Source: Celoporthe dispersa
Taxonomy: Eukaryota > Ascomycota > Sordariomycetes > Diaporthales > Cryphonectriaceae
DNA length: 64,000 nt
Assembly (NCBI GenBank): GCA_016584495.1
Contig: WAID01000006.1
Coordinates: forward strand, 806,001 to 870,000
Reading direction: 5' to 3'
The notes under the pieces are model-generated. The model had not been told where the DNA came from, made no database searches, and saw nothing but the letters and a program-made list of their open reading frames with translations. Of this stretch, positions 45,630-59,062 are shown in pieces. The translations under genes were made by a program, and so were the position numbers. Each line of letters opens with the position of its first letter. Position 1 is the stretch's first letter.

Positions 45630-48600
45630 TCAGATGGTAAGGGTCCCGTTCAGCCGCAGGTCCCGACTGCTGGCCCCGACAAAGACCGTATATGTCCCCG
45701 GCTGGAGCATCCACTTCTGCGCAGAGGTATCCCACCGGCTCAGGTCCCTCCTCGTCAGCGGAAATGTCACCGTGGCCGTCTGCCCCGCGCTCAGGAACGG
45801 CTTGTCGAACCCCCTCAGCACTCTCGGCCGCGCCGTGTCGGGGGTCTCGAGGTAGAGCTGTGCCACCTCGGTGCCGTTCACGCCGCCCGTGTTCTCGACG
45901 GCAGCCGTGACCGAGACCAGGGTGTCCCAGAGGTCGGCCTGGCCGCCCTGCAGGATCTCGCCCGAGGGGTACTGCGACGTGTTGGCCGTCGCGTTCTGCG
46001 TGATCGCGAGGTCCGAGTACGCAAACGTCGTGTACGACATGCCGTACCCAAACTCGTACCGCGGTGTGGTGTTGGTCGCATCGAACCGGCGGTAGTCGGT
46101 GAACACGCCCTCGGTAAAGTTCGCCTGCGGGAACAGCTCGTACTCGCCCGAGCCCAGGTCTGGCCCCAGGAGGTCCCCGTAGTCAGACTCGTTGCGGGCG
46201 ACGGTGTAGGGGAGCTTGCCCCAGCTGTTTGACCCCCGTACAGCAGCGAGACCAGGGCGCGCCCTGACTCCTGCCCCGGGAGGTGTGCAAAGATGAGCGC
46301 CGTCACGTTGTCGTTGTCGACAAACTGGTCCACGAGCCGGACGCCCGCGTTGTGGAGGACCACGATCGTGTTGTTGCATCGGGAGGCGACATGCCTGATC
46401 AGGCCGTCCGTGTAGTCATCGCGCACGCCAGGTCGGTCGGATCCCTCGCTCGCCCAGGCGTTGCCAAACACCAGGCAGGCGTCTGACGCCCCGTCCACGT
46501 TGGGCGTGGCGGACTTGAAGTCCCAGAACAGAGCCGTGTCGTCTTCGAGGGCCTGCTGGATCAGCGCGTCCATGGGCGAGCTGCCCAGCGCGGCCGAGTT
46601 CGCACCCGAGCCGCCCCCGCAGAAGAGCGTTCCGTTCGTGGCGATCTGCGGATATGGATAGGTCAGGTTTCCCGCAAAGCCCTCGACCACGGCCAGGGGG
46701 TCTGCGGCTTCTGCTCCATAGGTCCACACGGATCCGCCAGCCGGCTCCGCGTTGTACTGCCCTGGCTGTGTGGCCGAGTATCCGTAGACTGACAGCATTC
46801 TTGGTTTACCCAGGGGCAGGGCCTTGTTTGTGTTCTTGACCAGCACGTGTCCCTCGATGGCGCCGTCGAGCAGGGTCTGCTTGAAGGAGGCATTGCGCGC
46901 GTCAACGATGGTGTGAGGGTCCGTAAGGCTCTGCGGCAGGCCAACGCCCGGAGAAGGATAGTCTTGGTCCTGTCCCAGCTGATACCAGGCAGCGAGGAGT
47001 CTGGACCGCATCAGCATTGTCTTCACGGGGCCGGCGAGGGAAGCGTGTCTTGTCTCACCTCGTGACCATGTCATCGACCCTCGCTTCCGACACGGAGCCG
47101 TTCGACACGGCTTGGGAGAGCTGCGGGCCCCAGTGCGAACCCGCATTGGGCATTGCCACATCGAGCCCCGCCTGGGCTGTCGCAATACCAGCATACTGTG
47201 CGCCCCAGTCCGACACAACGAAGCCTTGGAAGCCCAGCTCCGTCTTCAGGAGACCGTTCAGCGTGGCGCTGTTTGCACAGCCATAGCTGTTGTTGATGCG
47301 CTGGTAAGAGCACATGATGTTGGCACTGCCAGCATGGACAGCATCTTGGAACGGCCTGAGAGCGCAGTCAGCTTGGTTGGAACCTGGCCTCGCGTGTGGC
47401 ACCACGTCCAGGCCACTCACCACAGGTAGAGCTCGTGCATAGTCTGGTCGTCGATATTCGAGGAGACAGACTGGGCTGTCCCGTTCGGCATCCGGTGGCT
47501 CTCCTGCTCGTTGCCGATAAAATGCTATGTGGTGGATCAGAGTCAGGCGACCGGCTTCAGAGGGTACCACCGTCACTCGCACTCGACTCACCTTCGTGCT
47601 GGTGATCACGCCGGCACCCTGCACCCCAGAGACGGTCTCGAACACGAGAGCACCAGAGAGGTAGGGATCAGGTGAGATGCCTGCCGCCAGCCGAGATCAG
47701 TAACATGTCACCAGCATGAGGCCTCTTGAGGTTCAGTCACCTTCCCAGATTCTACCGCTGGTCACGGTCCTCCCCAGAGGGCTGACCACAGGGCCGAGGA
47801 AGACGTTGACGCCCTTGGTTCGGAACTCGCCCCCCATGCCGAGAGCTCTCTGGAGAGACAGGTTCCGGTTCCAGCTTGACGGGCAGGTCAGCATGACTGG
47901 TGGTCCAGCGCAGGGGGTAGACGACATTTCCCGGCTCACCTCGCTCCCATGTGAATGCCAGAAGGCCACGACGAGACAAAGTCAGCTGCCCTGACCCCGT
48001 TGCCCGCATCCTGAAAGCACATTCCCGGGAAGGACAGACGCTCTATCGGGTTTAGAAAGCCCACGCATCCCGTGTCGGAAGAAGACCCAGCCGTGAGACT
48101 GATCTGTATGTCGTCGTTAGCTTGTACATGTACGCAGCAGGGATATTGCCCATCCTATTTTCTTCTTCTTCTTCTTCTTCTTCCTCTGTCCTTCTTTTCT
48201 TCGTCTCTCTCTCTCTCTCTCTCTTACCTTCTCGTCCAAGGTCATATTCGCCACCATCGCCTGCGCACGCGACAGAGACTGTGTCCATGTTCCCGAGCCC
48301 GCAGTATTTGCTAGTGTCCGGGAGTCAGTAACCTGGCCACTCGAACCATCTCAGCCCTCCACATCCCAGGATCAATACGCACGCGAGGGATAGACAGGCG
48401 GCGAGAGCCCATAGAAAGCAGAATCACTGGTGATCAGCCCACTGCTTCCATTCCCCCCGGAGCCGCCTCCGCTCCCGCCATTGCTGCCACCGCCCCTGTT
48501 CCTCAGCGCCGCGAGGCCCGCCAGCCCACCTCCGATGATCACGAGTATCACCGCGACCGTGATAGCGATACCCTTCTTCGTCCGCAGGAACGGTGCCCTA

Positions 48601-48716
48601 TTGGTGATGCGCGCCCACAGCCCTGGTCGGGGGCCGTTCACCGCACTGGTGGACACGGCACCCTCCTTCGCGCCGGTGCGGTGGACCACCGGCTGGTAGC
48701 CCGCTAGGTCTGACAT
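45630..48716 (-). CDS. GH3 beta-glucosidase with N-terminal membrane anchor, eight exons, one apparent frame break
   Basis: Family 3 glycoside hydrolase. Exons: 48716-48383, 48310-48228, 48103-47940, 47874-47741, 47680-47592, 47524-47421, 47355-47059, 47000-45630; about 858 residues. Residues 50-71 form one transmembrane helix after a Lys/Arg stretch (FLRTKKG), followed by a Gly/Ser linker, so it is a type II membrane enzyme with the catalytic part outside the cytosol. The barrel has GMGGEFRTKGVNVFLGP, TSTKHFIGNEQE and the nucleophile Asp in GFVVSDWGAQ. The C-terminal fibronectin-like domain has YEFGYGMSYTTF and PRVLRGFDK. Several N-x-S/T sites fit a secreted domain. At a C5 run (46233-46237) one base is missing; adding one joins LVSLLYG to SNSWGKLPYTV. 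Substrate (gluco- versus xylo-) is not certain. An in-frame ATG at 48794 would add 26 residues. Confidence 0.9.
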
Positions 48717-51277
48717 GGCTGGCGGCCTGGGTACTTGTTTGTTTGTTCTGCGCTTCGTACGGGCTGTAGGATATGTTGCGCCTAGGGACTGCAAGGTGTG
48801 TCTGTCGGGGAGGCGCTCATAATTCCTGCGGTGCTGCTGCAGGCTAAGCTTGTTGCGGTGGTCGGCTCTCTGCTTTCAAGAGACACGGGAGACAGGCGCG
48901 GCGGTGTAAACAACCCGTTTAGGGAGACTAATGCGAGAGATACTGAGAATCTGTTCAAGGTCTTGAGATATGCCACCTGCTCGCCACTATTTGAAGGCTG
49001 AAAAGTAAGTCGAATAGTCATAAAACTACCTCAGAGTGAGTTCCCCCGGTGACATTCATCAACGAACTTCGATTTAAAAAGAGAGAGAGAGAGAAACGAA
49101 AAGTCAAGTAGAAGGTGGTGATCTCATCAACCAATTTCCCATCCGCTCCTTCCTTGCACACACCACCAACCAACCATTACCAAAAAAAATAAAAAATAAA
49201 TACCAACCACCAAAAGCCACCCACCCACCAACCACCAAAGTGGTTGATCAACCGCCCCGTTGCCGTGAAACCAGACTAGATCAGCAGGCACAGGTGCCCT
49301 TGGCGGGGGCCCTGCTTGATCCCTGCCCACCCACCCCCGGATTTCTTCCTGCTTGCTCACTGGGGCTTCTCACCCCCTCCCCCCTCCTCCGTCTAGGCGT
49401 GGGAGCCCCTGCTAATGCAGCCTTCTGTAGAAGCTTAAATGTCGTGATTCTATAAAGACCTCGTGTTGGGTCATGTCAAACAACGAACTCGCCCGTCTCA
49501 TTCCAGACACGCTTGTCTGTCTCTACACCCTGGACCACCAGACGGGAGATAAAGATACAATGTATGGTCCTTGCTGGTCTCCATCCTGCCCGTGCGAACT
49601 CATAGTTTCCAAGGCACGTCACCTGGGAGATCCGCGCGCGCACCGACTTCAGCCAGGGAACCCCCCCTCACCGTATATACAATACTACCTACATACTACA
49701 GTAAGTACCTGGCGGGCGACTTGAACCACAGACCAAAAACACATCACATCACTCACCATGCACCCCCCATCACCCAGGAGGGTCCCGTCACAGCGACCAG
49801 CAGCAGCACATGCGGGGCCTCGATGGTCCCCCAAACCTTCCACCACCGCCAAGAACAGCAGTGTTCACCCTCTGCGCCATGTACTATAGCCCTCCCCGAG
49901 GATAACAAGATTCATACGTTGTATATGAAAGCTTCTTGTTCTTCTTCTTCTTCTTATCGTTATCTATCATCTAGGAACAAAGACCTCGTTAGCTTGGAGA
50001 GACCGCCCCCGCCTTGCCATGTAGAGCAGTAGTCCCTTCGCGCCGCCAACGCGCATGACGAACGCCTCGGGAGATCTCCCCCCAGACGCCACCAACGAAC
50101 CAGTGGGAATCCGGGTATCCTAGGGCCGTTGGATCGCTAGAGGAACGAGACGTCAGAGTATCTGTCCCTTTAAAGAAAGGGAAAAAAAAGATGAAGAAAA
50201 AAAGACAGTCCGTGCCTAGGGTGGGCTCTTTCTTTGTCCACAGGAACGGGGCGATCCGTCCCGAACTTGCATCACAGGATCCTCACTTACGTTTATACTA
50301 CATCCTAGAATGCGCTTTATGTCATGGTGCTAGACCGAAACGAGTTTTCCAATACATTGAAGGATTGTCGAATAAAAAGGAAAAGGAGAAGAGAAGGATA
50401 ACAAGAAAAAAAAGAGGGGGAAAAAACAGGCATAATGACGGGTATCTGAAAAAGTATTAAGCTATATACAGAGTCTTCCCCTCTCGGCTTCGATTTTCAA
50501 GAATCGGTTGTCCGCCGGCCTCCTTCTCCCATCATGTCAGTGAAACATAATAACTCCCACATTTCGGTCTTACCATCTTTTTATCTCCATGGGACTTGTC
50601 CTTCCAGGAATCACTGAAAGAAAAAAAAAAGAAACAGAAAACCGAACAGCTCCTCCTCTCATGTAGAGAATCGCAGATCCTATCTCACAGCGAACGTTCA
50701 CAACCCCACCAGGTCTCCTCCCACAAATGGCACAACGCTCTCCCAGATGCACGTTCCTCCTCCCTGACCGTCCCAAAGGCGGGGATCTCCCGCCGCGACC
50801 CCCACCGTGCGTGTCCAGCTAGTACCGGAAATATTCTTCCTTCCCTCAGCTGCCAGCCGCAGCCTGCACATCGTCCAGAATTCGGTATTCGAGTCAACTC
50901 GTTTTGGCTGAGCAGGGTATCGTTGAGAAGCTCAGGGCTACTGCTGCTTTCTTTGGTTGGGGGGCTGCCCGGCCCCGGCCACCCGTTTTTGTTTTCTCTC
51001 TTGCTTGTTTTGCCAGAGGTGGCAGTGCCTATCATGCCGGATAGGCTCGTGGGGACCATCAACGTGGTGGGTTATGTTGGGCGGACCGTCGAAACGGGTA
51101 GCATGGTATAGAAGCGGCGCTGATCGACTGCGTACTCGTTTGGTTAAAAACTTTCCGCGCGATTGGGATGCCTCGGGTTTTTCAAGGCCATTCGTGTGCA
51201 CGTGCGTTGCTCTCTGCGGAGAAGAGAAGGCCTTCGCCAACCTTATGGGTCCCAAGCTGGTCGGACCGCGCTCAAAC
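48717..51277. other. Intergenic
   Basis: About 2.5 kb holding the GH3 promoter and the G-alpha 3' flank. GA-repeat at 49081-49094 and purine-rich tracts at 50180-50206 and 50366-50430. No coding frame with family features. Confidence 0.5.
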
Positions 51278-52647
51278 TCATAAGATCAGCTGCTTGAGGT
51301 TCCGCTGTATGATCATGTCCTGTACCGACCCCATGGTGATCTTGAGGAGGTTCGTATCGGTCGCGTTCGTGAAGTGGCCGTATATCTCCTTCTCGGGGTT
51401 CCGGTTGAGCGCCCTGAACTTGTCCATAAAGTACTTGCTCGCCTGCTTCCAGTCGTCCGGCTCGCCGTGGTAGTCCGTAAACCCGTGCTGGGTGATCGGG
51501 CTCTTCTTGAGCTTCTCCTTGAAGAGGTCCATCTTGTTGAGGAACAGGATGAGGGAGGATTTCAGAAACCAGTGGGAGTTTGCAATCGACTCCCAGAGCA
51601 TCAGGGCCTCGTTCATTTGGTTCTGGCGAGGTGGGTTAGTACGGACCGAAATGCTTTGACCAACAGAAGATCGCTTACGCCATCCTTATCTTCGACCAGA
51701 CACTGGTCATACCCAGAAATGGCAATCAGGAACAAGAGACAGGTGACGTTCTCGAAACAATGGATCCACTTCTTGCGCTCTGATCGCTGCCCACCGACAT
51801 CGAACATGCGATACGTCAGCTGGCTCAGGTCGAATATTGTCTCGGTGATGCCCGTCGTCCTTAGTCTTGACCGCAGCAGGTCTTGATCTGTGGGGATGTA
51901 GTTCCTATTCCAGAACCGGTCCAGGTCGTCGCAGAAGCTGCCAAACATCATCAGCACGGCTTCATTCTCGGCAAGCGCGAGACGTCGTCTACTTACTAGT
52001 CCAGGTTATCGTGCAGCGCATATTCGTTCCCCTTTGCAATAGCCTTCTTCACACCCTCGTCCAACCACAGGTCCTTCAGCGGCTGCAGATATTGTTCGGG
52101 GAATTGATCGTTGGGGCTCAGCTCGTAGTCAATCAATACTTGCTCCATGTCTTTCTGCAAAGCGAACGCCAGTCAGTCCATGTTGATGGGTAACGTCCAA
52201 GAGACAGGGGCCATGGAGAGGGTTCGCGTCCGGCGACTAACCTCACTCTGGGGTTTTTCGAAGGGAATATCGAACTCCTTCATGGCATCATAGATCATGC
52301 GAAATGACTGTACGATATTGTTAAAGACGACAGGCTTCCATTCCAGCTTCTCCGTCTTGCTGAACCCGGAGGCGTAGATGAGCTTCATCTGCTTCAGGAC
52401 GGTTGACTTTCCGGACTCTCCGGCTCCTGTAGCAGAAAAGAACCATCGTTCGTCAGCGCTGTCGGATCAACAGGGAAGACGGGCACAGCAGAAGGAGTAC
52501 CCAATCTCAGTAGTGGTGGGATATCGTACCGAGCAGAAGCAACTTGACCTCTTTTGACATGCGCTTCTCGTCCGCCTTGATTATCTTGTCCAGCTCCCTC
52601 GACCGCATCGCGTCCGCCTCCTCCTTCTTGCGACTGCCGAAGCACAT
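51278..52647 (-). CDS. gna-2: Heterotrimeric G-protein alpha subunit, group II (GNA-2/MagC type)
   Basis: Signal-transducing GTPase, 354 residues, the standard size, in five exons: 52647-52530, 52426-52242, 52154-51997, 51937-51679, 51622-51278. All junctions keep frame as read. G1 motif GAGESGKST spans exons 1-2. Switch I is RLRTTGITE, switch II MFDVGGQRSE, and the guanine-specificity motif NKMD. The last motif reads TNATDT where most family members have TCATDT. The N terminus begins MCFGSRKKEE, so the myristoylation Gly2 of group I and III proteins is absent, matching what I recall for GNA-2 of Neurospora and MagC of Magnaporthe. Cys2 could be palmitoylated. The C terminus NLKQLIL lacks the pertussis-toxin Cys. 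Group II knockouts in other fungi have mild phenotypes. Confidence 0.92.
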
Positions 52648-55600
52648 TGTAACGGTGTGTCGCTGCGTTGCCGCCAGATTGAAACCCCTTTTTCGTCGAT
52701 AGTATGTATGTAGTCGTCGCGCCGCAGGTCAGGTCGGTTGACCCTACTCTTTTTTTTTTCTTTCCTTTCTTCCACGAGTGGATATGGACGAGATGGCGTG
52801 AGGTGGAGGACTCGCCGCCGCTTCCGAGGGGACCCACGTCGCGATGCTTATGGGAGGTTTTCGTCTCGATGCAGATAGGATAATTCAGAGTGTGTCAGTG
52901 TTCAGGCGAACAGACACAAGATGGTCGAACAGGAGCTTTGTGCAGGCCCGGTCGGGATAATCGAGGAGGATCTTGGGAGGATGGAGAACCAGGACTCGAG
53001 AAATGTCCAAGCGGATCCCGGCCCAAATGACGGGAGAGCGCACGTCCACTGGCTCTCAGACGTGAACCGGGGAACTCGTTCAGCCCTTCTTTCCAGCTAC
53101 ACGTCTCTCCGGGCGGTGGATGCTTGTGATGCAATAGCTAGTACAGCCAGAAGAATGGCGACAAGGGCTGCTCAGTTCTTGAGGGGGGTAGTAAAACCAC
53201 GAGGTAGGGTTGTCGGGAGGAGGCCCTGCCAGGGAGAACCAGGAGAAGGATAAATTATTAGAGGAACGGCAGAAGTGGGCAGTGGGAGTGGGCTTCAAAT
53301 GTAAGGGCTAGCCTCTGCTTGGTCCAGCGCTGGTCCGATCCCCAGATCTTAGTTAGCGGCAGCAGCAAGCAGCAGCAGGAGGAGCGACAGCGGCGACAAG
53401 AGCCAGGTTATTCCAAGATGGGATGGAAAGAAAAGAGACGGAAGATTTGTGCACGACCAACATAAAAAGAAAACAAATAAAATAAAATAAAAAGAAAAGA
53501 CAGGAAATAAGCAGCGAGGCCTTGGGGGTGGCTGGAGAGGGGGAGGGGGAGGGAAAGAGAGAGAGAGGAACCACAGAGATTGCGCAGCCGACAAGATCCA
53601 AGTCCGGCAGATTGCACCTCACGTCGAGCAGAGGCAAGAAGAGGGTCTGGGCCTGCGTCGAGAGTCGAGTTCAGCCCGCCCGGTGCAGTCCAGTTCGAGT
53701 CGAGGCGTTTCTTCAGGTGGGATTCAGGCCGGAGCAAGGGGGGAGATCAATTGCAGCCCGGTGGAGGGAACACGCCCTTGGCAGCAGGGCAGCCTGTACA
53801 GGAATACATGGCACACCCTCCTGCACCCAGCTTGCAGGGCCAGGGCGCAAACAGGGCACCTCACATGGGCTGCGGCGGGGGCACTAATGCTTACCGGGTC
53901 CTGCAGCGCTGTGCGGAGCGCCTTGGGAATACCAAAGTGCCACTGGACCATGCCTAGCGCGTGGGCCCGTCTGTGCCGCTCTGGGGCAAGGGCGACCTTT
54001 AGGAAGCAGAACCCGCTGCAGCTTTGCTGGTCCGGGTGGGGTACTTTTGATGTTTCCGGCCCCATAGCTCATGTACGCAGTACTGACGTGCTAACCAGAT
54101 GTGTGACCACCTCGCGCGTGCTTTAGCCCCCAAAGGCCTGATGCTCGAGGTTGGTCTGCGCCGCCATCGTCGCCGTCCTTGGTGCTGTGATAGCTAGGCT
54201 GTCATCTTTTATTGATATTATGTTGCATTGCTGTTTTTCCTAGCGTCAACGGCAGGGACTGCGAGGGGTTGTGTCATGTCATGTTACGTAGCCCGTACAG
54301 CACCTGCGCTGTACAGTCAAGTAAAACGTGGTCAGTGCAGGGGTAAGCACTCTGGGCAGGGTTGCACTGTACTATTGGTAAGTACCAGTAGATCTGGTAC
54401 GTACAGTAAGTACAGAAGGGACAATCCACTAAATCTCACCCCATGTGGGAGAGCAGGGCCTGATACAACCTCAATCTGCAACATGTTGATGCCGCCTGGG
54501 GTCTTGCATCCCCCTCCAGCGCACCCGCTGCGGGCATTACGTATTACACAGTACTGCCCTGCTGGAAATTTGTCCCTTTTTTTTTCCCTTTTTTTTCTTC
54601 TTCCATAAGAAGGCACCGGGGAACAGCCCGCGACTCCGTCTGTGGTGATCTTGCATAGCCCGCCCGGCTGCCTTCTAAGGCTGGAAAGGGCGCTGTACCA
54701 TGGATCTGTTGTGGAACGGGGCCGTTGTCGGATCCATCAGGCTCACCACTACCCTCCCTCCGAGATGTTCTACTGTGGTACGAGGGGGACTATCAATGAT
54801 CCTCTCGGCTCCTTTCAGCCGAGGAACTGGTCCGGTGTCGTTAGGCGCGGCGAGGGAGGAAGAGGAGGAGGACGACGACGACCTTAGGTTCAGACTGGGA
54901 GAGGGTGAGGTGCGGCCGTTGATCACCAGCGCCTCCTCGAGCTTCATCCGTGCATGCATGACCAGCGATCTCCCGAGGCATGATCTCTTATCGCCTGGCC
55001 GTCTGTGATCATCTGAAGGAAGGCTGCAAGCGCAGCCTGTCGAGCCTGTGTCATCCGGGATGTGTGGTCCAAGGGTAATGATGGTAGGGACGTCCCTGAC
55101 AAGATGGTTCAGAGCCATGTGCCCGTACTCCCATGCAAAGTATATATGGTTGAAGATTCGAAGATGCAGAGACTCCTGGTAAAGAACAGTAACCGGTGCT
55201 GCCTTTTTTTTTTCTTCTTTCATCCTGAAGCAATCTGGTGACGCGGAGGTAAACACAGGTGCTCCTCCCCTTGGAGGAGTCTCACCATTTCTTTCTTATC
55301 TCCAGCAAAGGTTTCCGAAACAAGATCTTCAGATCGACTGCAAGAGAGCGATGGATACTATCTCTCTCTCTCTCTCTCTCTTTCTCACACACATATTCCC
55401 ACGATGGTTGCCCACAGGGCCGATCTGATTCCCTTCACGGAACGGGGTACCACGGAGACTACTATATGTCCAATTAATGTTCTGCCGCAGATGAATGAAT
55501 TCTTACATGGTCGCTGATTTGATTTTTTTCTTTTTTTTTCTTTAAATAAAAAGCCCACCTCGGCAATTATCCCTGAGTCGTGATTTTTCTTCTTTTTTTT

Positions 55601-58600
55601 TTCCTTCCTTTCGGTATTTTAAAATTGGCATGCATGTTGGTTGGATTGCCCATCCAGCGACCTACTCCGGACGTTGAACAGCCCGTAGGTACTGCAACTT
55701 TGACAAATAACCAATATCCACAAGTGGACTCTGAGCGGGCGGAACTTGGCAAATTCAGGGGCCCCACAAGGGAGGACCCGAATGGTGATTAGCCCAAAGC
55801 ATGATGATGAAACGGCTGCTTAATTCCGGAAAGGGGCCCCTCCCTCCTTCCCCTCCCTATGCCCATAGTGTGTAGTACTGCGTACGGTACGTACTAATGA
55901 CCTTCCTCAACACTCTGGCAGCGCTCCTGCCACCACTACCACAGCAATGTACTTTGGTACCCTGTCAATAGGCAGTACAGTAGGAGAAGGCACCCAGCAG
56001 CCAACACCTATGGCCGCTCAGGGGTGGGGCCGCTTCCTCACCGATGTAACCCCTTACATGGGAAGGGGGGAGGGCAATGTCCCGAGTGCGATCCGTCCCA
56101 TGGCCATTCCATCCCGCGTGCCTGCACATTAGACCGGTCCCACCCTCTCTCTGCTGCCTTCCAATAGCGCAGCATAGAATAGATGCAGAGGGACCCAAGG
56201 TTTCGCCCTCGAGGTTGCCACGCCCCTCCTCATATGGCCGACACGCGACAGGCGCAACGAAAAGAAAGAGAAAAAAGACCGAAAATGGAAAAGGCGGGAG
56301 AAGAAGAAGGAGAGAGACAAACACAGAGAGAGAGAGAGACAAAGAACTTAACCTTGTACCACTTATGCAGCTCTGATCTGATCTCTAGTTCGCACCTGCC
56401 CGCTAAGAAAGTCTCTCCTCTCCTTCCCCCTCTCCCTCCTTCGCATGGGTACATTGCAGAGGACGTCCGAGGCCGTTTCACCAGAAGGATTCCCGCCTGC
56501 ATGATCCTTCGCGAGCAGTTGCATGGCATGGCAATGTCTGCTACAACATACAACTCTGCACACGCGAACCAGCTACGGCGCTAGCCCTGTGCTGCACTGC
56601 TGACTTCTGCGGGCCCGACCAACAGCCAAAATCTCACCACACCTTTTCTCTCTCTCTTCTCCTCCTCCGCATACGGGCGTGACATGACAGGAGGAGGGTA
56701 GGTAGAGAGGGTGGCCCAGAGGGCCCTGTACAGCACGTGCTGGCGTCACCTCCTTATCATGACCTGTCCACTCAGCGCCCGTAACCAGCTCATAATCTGC
56801 ACGCGCCGCGTGAGAGGCGTGGGTGATGCTCAGATCCAATACGGGAGAGAGGGTGGGAACCGGGGGCCACCACAGCCATCAGTCATTGCGCGGCCATGCT
56901 ACCCTCCTCGCAGCCCCAGAAAAAAAACACGCACCTGCGAGGCGTGAGTACATTGACTGCATGTCCAACACACCCTCCCTAACCTAGAAAATCTTGCTCC
57001 TGGCAGCCAGCAGGTCTCACGGCCAATAGATCTCCTCCAGCGCATCCGCACCACTCCCTCCCTCCCTCCCTCCACCTCAGAGGCCCGTCCGATGCTGCCG
57101 TAGTAGCGTCAGAGCCATGATGCCACGTGAAGCAAAAGGGAGGGGTGGAGGGAGGATAGCCTGACCAACCGCCCGCCATCTGCGTTAATCCCATGGGGGC
57201 CGGAGCCGTGCCCAGAATCCAGTGCCCGCAGGTGTCTGCTGCAGAGCGGGCAAAGATCACCCGTTGAGGAGAATGATGGTGATGATGATGCATGTACATG
57301 AATCGAAAAATCTCTACAGTATGCGCGCCATGCTGGTGACCTGTCGACCAAACCATCCTTCCTCGCCTCGCGCGCCGCTCGCGCTTGAGAGTGGATAGTG
57401 TTTGTTTTTCTCTTTCTTTCTTCTTTCTTCTTTCTTCTTTTTTTCTTTTCTTTTTTTTTTTTTTTTTTGGTCTCATTTTTTCCTGCCCTCTGCTAGAAGG
57501 ATCCAAACATTGACTCTCTCTGTTTCTCTTTTCGTCCGGCCCGAGTAGCCAACCACCCTTTGGCCCGTCCTCCCTGGCGAGGCTAGAACCACTCGTCTGG
57601 GCGGCAGAAGTAGAAATATACTATGTATAGTCAAAGACAAGGGCTAATATACATTTACAGACGACCGGTGGGGAGAGTAAGCACGTAATCAGGTTTAACC
57701 CGTTCGTCCCAGCCTCTCTCTCTCTCTCTTCAAGGCCGGAATCAGGCAGGTCACATCGTCTCGCATCCGAACCCTCGCAACGCCCGAACCGCCCTTTTGC
57801 TGTATACCCTGCTCCTGCACATACTATTACGCACTGTCTTTCTCTCAGCCTCAAGAGAAACAGAGAAACACTCCTTCTCGCTAGGATCTCCAACAAGCGG
57901 GGCCTTCCAACCGAACTCGGCAACTCGCGGCCCTCAAGTCATACCAGGGCTCAGCCGTCCTGTGCGTGAGAGCTAAACTCACCGAAGCAAGGCACACCAG
58001 ACCTCTGAAGAATGAGTAATCGAGCAATTAAAAAAAAACCCCCCTCTTCCTTCCTTTCACCCACCTAGCGAAGGAGGGTAGGCGGGAGATTCGGTGGTTA
58101 GAGACGAGAGAGACAGGAAGAGAGGGAGGGAGGGCCCTGTCCTCGCTCCTCCTCCATATGCACGTCAGCGGCGACTAGCTACCAGACGTTGTGCCAGGGC
58201 TAGAATAATTCCACACCTGGGCAAGTGCTGACGGGTTAGTAAGTGACTTAGAAGGCAGAGGGAGCGTTACTCATGATCGGACTCTATCTCCGGGAGGGGG
58301 GGGAGGGGGAGGGAGTGTTACACAGTTGCTCGCTGGCTGGCGCGGAGAAACGGCTTCCGGGGATGTATTGGAGGGAGGGAGAAAGAAGGAAGGAAAAAAA
58401 AAAAAAGGTACTATACTGCGGTAGTCGTATTTTGTTCCCCAAGTAAGAAGTTGATGCATGCTATTTTTATGTCTCTAAGCTACCACCCACCCCGCCACAA
58501 GGCCACATGAGTGCGTTGCATTATTTGTTCGAGCCAGGGCGGGGCAGGCCCAAGGCCACCTGCGTCCCGTCTTTCTCTTGTGTCGATCAGATGGCCGTCT

Positions 58601-59062
58601 CGGGGGAGTTGCATTGCAGCGCGTGCTACCCATCCATCCCTCTCCATGTGCGGCCTCCTCGTGGCCACCAAAGTTGCAGTGCAGCGGGCGGGCTCTGGAA
58701 CTTTTTTTTCCCCCCTCTCTCGCTGATCATTGTGGCTTTGATGGTCGAGCCGGGCCCTGTCAGGCTGGTATGCATGGCTTTTTCTCGTCGCCGTCTGGAC
58801 TGCCTCGAGAGAGGGGGCAGGAAAGGGAACGGGGTGGCGAGCGAGAAAGAGAGAGAGAAAGAAAAAAAAGAGTCACAGGAGAGGGTGGGAAAAGGCCAAC
58901 ATGAGCTACCGGGAGGATAGTAGTACCTTCAATCCGCGACATCCTATTTTTTTCTTTTCCTATTTGGTCTCATCACCTATGACGCTTACAACCTGATCCA
59001 GATAACAAAGGCAAGTCTCATGAAATCATGAATCTCCCCTCCCCCCTCCCCCCCAGGGAGCT
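52648..59062. other. Long gene-poor stretch
   Basis: About 6.4 kb between the G-alpha start and the spermidine synthase stop. The frames seen are short, biased and on mixed strands; none carries a domain. Low-complexity DNA is frequent: AAAT-rich at 53475-53495, CT repeat at 55358-55384, a 17-base T run near 57453-57469, GGGA-type tracts near 58290-58390. A small hairpin-prone sequence (TACCAG, five-base loop, CTGGTA) lies at about 54387-54403. Noncoding transcripts are possible but cannot be shown here. Confidence 0.55.

Noticed and set aside
49706..49725. tRNA B-box-like sequence (GGTTCAAGTC on the minus strand)
   Set aside because: No matching A box, anticodon arm or acceptor stem at the required spacing.
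54675..55256. A 193-codon minus-strand frame in the gene-poor block
   Set aside because: Contains a Ser run from GAC/GAG-type repeat DNA and no conserved block; treated as chance.
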